Source: Oceanococcus sp964629015 (GTDB lineage: Bacteria; Pseudomonadota; Gammaproteobacteria; Nevskiales; Oceanococcaceae). Taken from it: 64,000 nucleotides of DNA. A model generated the notes under the pieces. That model was given only the letters and a program-made list of their open reading frames with translations, was not told the origin of the DNA and made no database searches. This document shows positions 62,190 to 64,000 of the stretch, piece by piece. Positions within the stretch are counted from its first letter, which is position 1. Every line of letters begins with the position of its first letter. Location of the stretch: NCBI GenBank assembly GCA_964629015.1, contig CAZVMN010000002.1, positions 62,001 through 126,000 on the forward strand, read 5' to 3'. Both the position numbers and the translations under genes were made by a program.

Positions 62190-62843
62190 CTGCCTACCCT
62201 AGCCTTATGCAAGCCATTCCAGGTGCTGTCTCAGTTCAGCGCTTCAGGTGAAAAAGCCACGCTCGCGGACTTCGTTGAGGTGCCCAATGTGTACCCGGCC
62301 GGTCGCCTCGACTTCGACAGCGAAGGCTTGTTGATACTGACTGACGATGGCGTTCTGCAACAGCGCATCAGTTCGCCGCGCCACAAGCTGGAGAAGACCT
62401 ACTGGGCGCAAGTTGAGGGCAGCGTCACTGAGGAGGCTCTGCGTCGATTGCGTCAGGGCATTGAGCTCAAAGACGGGCCAACCCGCCCTGCTCAGGCGCG
62501 AATCATTGAAGAACCGTCGCTATGGCCTCGTGACCCGCCCATACGCGAGCGTCGAAATATACCAACCAGCTGGGTTGAACTGCGCATCAGCGAAGGTCGC
62601 AACCGCCAGGTCCGACGCATGACAGCAGCCGTTGGATTCCCGACATTGCGCTTGATCCGGGCCGCAATTGGGCCCATCACCCTGGGCACCCTGGCGCCGG
62701 GCGAATGGCGCGTGATTGATTTACCGAGCGAGCTCGGCGCCGATTGGCTCAGGCCGGCTGAAGCTCTTCCGAGCTCACCAAAACCCCGTCCGCGTCGGCA
62801 TACACCCAAGAACCGGGGGCGATCGTCAAACCGGCGAAGTTGA
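62190..62843 (+). CDS. rluE: 23S rRNA pseudouridine synthase, RluE-type, apparent CTG start
   Basis: A 217-residue RsuA-family synthase that isomerises a uridine in 23S rRNA. Catalytic Asp41 is in GRLDFDSEGLLIL; later family strings are WPRDPPIRERRNIPTSW, EGRNRQVRRMTAAVGFPTLRLIR and GEWRVIDL. The conserved N-terminal KPFxVLSQF motif is encoded only if translation begins upstream of the first GTG. There is no ATG, GTG or TTG between it and the in-frame TGA at 62175; CTG at the listed start has GGAGG five bases before it. The last 30 or so residues are basic and overlap the 3' end of the convergent rraA gene. Confidence 0.85.
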   Translation: MPTLALCKPFQVLSQFSASGEKATLADFVEVPNVYPAGRLDFDSEGLLILTDDGVLQQRISSPRHKLEKTYWAQVEGSVTEEALRRLRQGIELKDGPTRPAQARIIEEPSLWPRDPPIRERRNIPTSWVELRISEGRNRQVRRMTAAVGFPTLRLIRAAIGPITLGTLAPGEWRVIDLPSELGADWLRPAEALPSSPKPRPRRHTPKNRGRSSNRRS

Positions 62844-63234
62844 CCGTCAGATCTTCTTCTCCCACGCCTTTTTTCAAGCTTTTGCGCGGATGCGTGGCCA
62901 TGGCTTTAACCCCCACGGCTTGGGTGGCAATGACGGCGGAATCACGGATGCAACCGTAAACCAGAATGCCAGCCCAGCCGTTCTTGACCGCCAACTCGCC
63001 CAATTGATCGCCGACCAGGGCGCACCGCATGGAACCGCCGCCGTCCACAACCAGCACTCGCCCTTCACCGGGCTGCTCCAGACTGGAACGGACCAAAGTG
63101 TTGTCCTCAAACAACTTGAGCGTTTTGGCCGGGCCGTAGAACTCGGTCTTGCCGCCAAAATCGCGAAAAATCGGCTCGGCAACCTGAACGGCGTGAGTGT
63201 ATTTGTCGGATAAATCGGTCGTCGCGAAGGACAT
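62749..63234 (-). CDS. rraA: RraA, regulator of ribonuclease E activity
   Basis: A 161-residue RraA/MenG-family protein. The family core is complete: TTDLSDKY (N terminus), LVVDGGGSMRCALVGDQLGELA (about 60-81), GWAGILVYGCIRDS and the C-terminal GSWVYADADGVLVSS. In E. coli RraA inhibits RNase E; other members are aldolase-like, and this sequence is of the RraA type. Its 3' end overlaps the convergent rluE-like gene by 95 bp. Confidence 0.93.
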   Translation of the reverse strand: MSFATTDLSDKYTHAVQVAEPIFRDFGGKTEFYGPAKTLKLFEDNTLVRSSLEQPGEGRVLVVDGGGSMRCALVGDQLGELAVKNGWAGILVYGCIRDSAVIATQAVGVKAMATHPRKSLKKGVGEEDLTVNFAGLTIAPGSWVYADADGVLVSSEELQPA

Positions 63235-63273
63235 GAATTCAACTCCTGGCGAAGTGATAGATACGGCGGTACA

Positions 63274-63801
63274 TCAGGCTTGAGCAGCCGTGCGACGCGC
63301 CATCAACCTGGGCAGGATGATACACATCAACGCCCAGTCCGCGAGCAAGAAGAACCCCACTGCGGTCCATGCTGGCAAACTCAAACCCAGCACGGTCCAG
63401 TCGATCACAGCACAATTGCCATCACCTCGAAGCACCGACTGCACCACGTCCCACAACGGATTCATTTCCATCATGTAATCCAAGGTTGGACCACACGCGG
63501 GCACCTGATCTGCCGGCAATGATTGCAGCCACACATGGCGCGCAGCAATCCCCAGACCGGTCAAAGCGGAAGCGCCGGCCAAGCCGGTCCAGATCCAGCG
63601 CCACACCCCAGCGGGACCAAAAACCGCCCCGGCCAAGAAGAACAAGCCGGCGGCTATCATGGCTACGCGTTGAAAAACACACATGGAACAGGGTTCAAGC
63701 CCTTGAGCATGTTGGAGATACAGCGCGAATCCCATCGCTCCAGCGCAGATAAGCGCGCCAAGAAGGCTGAGCAGTCGATACAGAGTGTTTTCGTTCACGT
63801 A
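63274..63801 (-). CDS. dsbB: Disulfide bond formation protein DsbB
   Basis: A 175-residue inner-membrane protein with four helices that reoxidises DsbA and passes electrons to quinone. The first periplasmic pair is Cys-Ser-Met-Cys (EPCSMCVFQR); the second is Cys in PACGPTLDYM and Cys in GDGNCA. The GTG start used gives the usual family N terminus (NENTLYRLLSLLG); a longer GTG start 13 codons upstream is possible. It is 39 bp upstream of rraA in the same direction and divergent from purB. Confidence 0.93.
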   Translation of the reverse strand, partial: YVNENTLYRLLSLLGALICAGAMGFALYLQHAQGLEPCSMCVFQRVAMIAAGLFFLAGAVFGPAGVWRWIWTGLAGASALTGLGIAARHVWLQSLPADQVPACGPTLDYMMEMNPLWDVVQSVLRGDGNCAVIDWTVLGLSLPAWTAVGFFLLADWALMCIILPRLMARRTAAQA

Positions 63802-63917
63802 CAGGTGTCTTGTGCAAAGAGTGAGCTTGGATAGAGGCACGCGCGGGAAGGTTCCCGAAGCCGTCGATCCAGTTGATCGACTAGAATACCGGGTCTGACT
63901 TTACTACACGATTCTTC

Positions 63918-64000
63918 ATGCGCCTGAATGCCTTAACTGCCCTGTCCCCGATCGACGGACGTTACGCTGACAAAACCTGGGAATTGCGGGAAATTTTTTC
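63918..64000 (+). CDS. purB: Adenylosuccinate lyase, N-terminal fragment
   Basis: Only 27 codons are visible before the window ends. They read MRLNALTALSPIDGRYADKT..., the strongly conserved start of the gammaproteobacterial adenylosuccinate lyase (purine synthesis). The gene continues beyond the window. Confidence 0.88.
   Translation, partial: MRLNALTALSPIDGRYADKTWELREIF

Overview
The window is a GC-rich, gene-dense bacterial chromosome segment with Gram-negative envelope genes: a Pal-type OmpA lipoprotein, many lipobox lipoproteins, DsbB and beta-barrel proteins. GlrK-QseG-GlrR, RluE, RraA, PurB, AmtB, glutathione-dependent formaldehyde oxidation and a wax-ester synthase together suggest a free-living gammaproteobacterium. 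The lipid, sterol-like and hydrocarbon-like metabolism resembles the Nevskiales/Salinisphaera side of the class. That placement is inference from gene content. I saw no tRNA, rRNA, CRISPR array, insertion sequence or phage gene.

Layout. 0-4 kb: the tail of an AraC regulator, then a leftward TetR / long-chain acyl-CoA ligase / DUF4266 lipoprotein / DUF3570 outer-membrane set. 4-16 kb: a RoxA-like c-type cytochrome lipoprotein, an HSL-type esterase, a sulfotransferase / GT4 glycosyltransferase / deacetylase-like set, another hydrolase, an AraC regulator, and a secreted M28 peptidase with a lipase. 15-21 kb: a histidine kinase/response regulator pair with a small secreted protein, a secreted subtilase, an orphan LuxR-type response regulator and a 5-alpha-reductase-like membrane protein. 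22-28 kb: an envelope-stress region. The glrK-qseG-glrR two-component system is flanked on one side by a lipoprotein / beta-barrel / Pal operon and on the other by a double-BON periplasmic protein. Both flanking units have sigma-54-like promoters, IHF consensus sites and GlrR-type TGTC-N10-GACA sites. 28-30 kb: amtB behind a sigma-54 promoter, followed by two unrecognised genes instead of glnK.

30-39 kb: wax-ester synthase/DGAT, an AbfD/HpaB-family enzyme, an EncFtn-like ferritin without an encapsulin gene, an iron alcohol dehydrogenase, a GPH-type transporter, an aldehyde dehydrogenase and an SDR. 39-45 kb: a membrane class III nucleotide cyclase, modB-modC without modA, and a neutral ceramidase-like lipoprotein. 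45-50 kb: frmA-fghA, then a coupled SDR/OYE/SDR set. 50-58 kb: a tightly coupled leftward operon (FMO monooxygenase, epimerase, SDR, TauE/SafE, amidase) divergent from an AraC regulator, with a GMC oxidoreductase beyond. 58-64 kb: an ethylene-receptor-like diguanylate cyclase, gloA, aceA, an RluE-type pseudouridine synthase apparently starting at CTG, rraA, dsbB and the start of purB.

The most promising unit is the 21.8-27.9 kb region. A sigma-54 activator appears to sit between its own two target operons, both encoding envelope proteins. Next are the ethylene-binding-domain diguanylate cyclase and the amtB-linked orphan genes. All functional statements come from reading motifs and gene order by eye; no database search was run.
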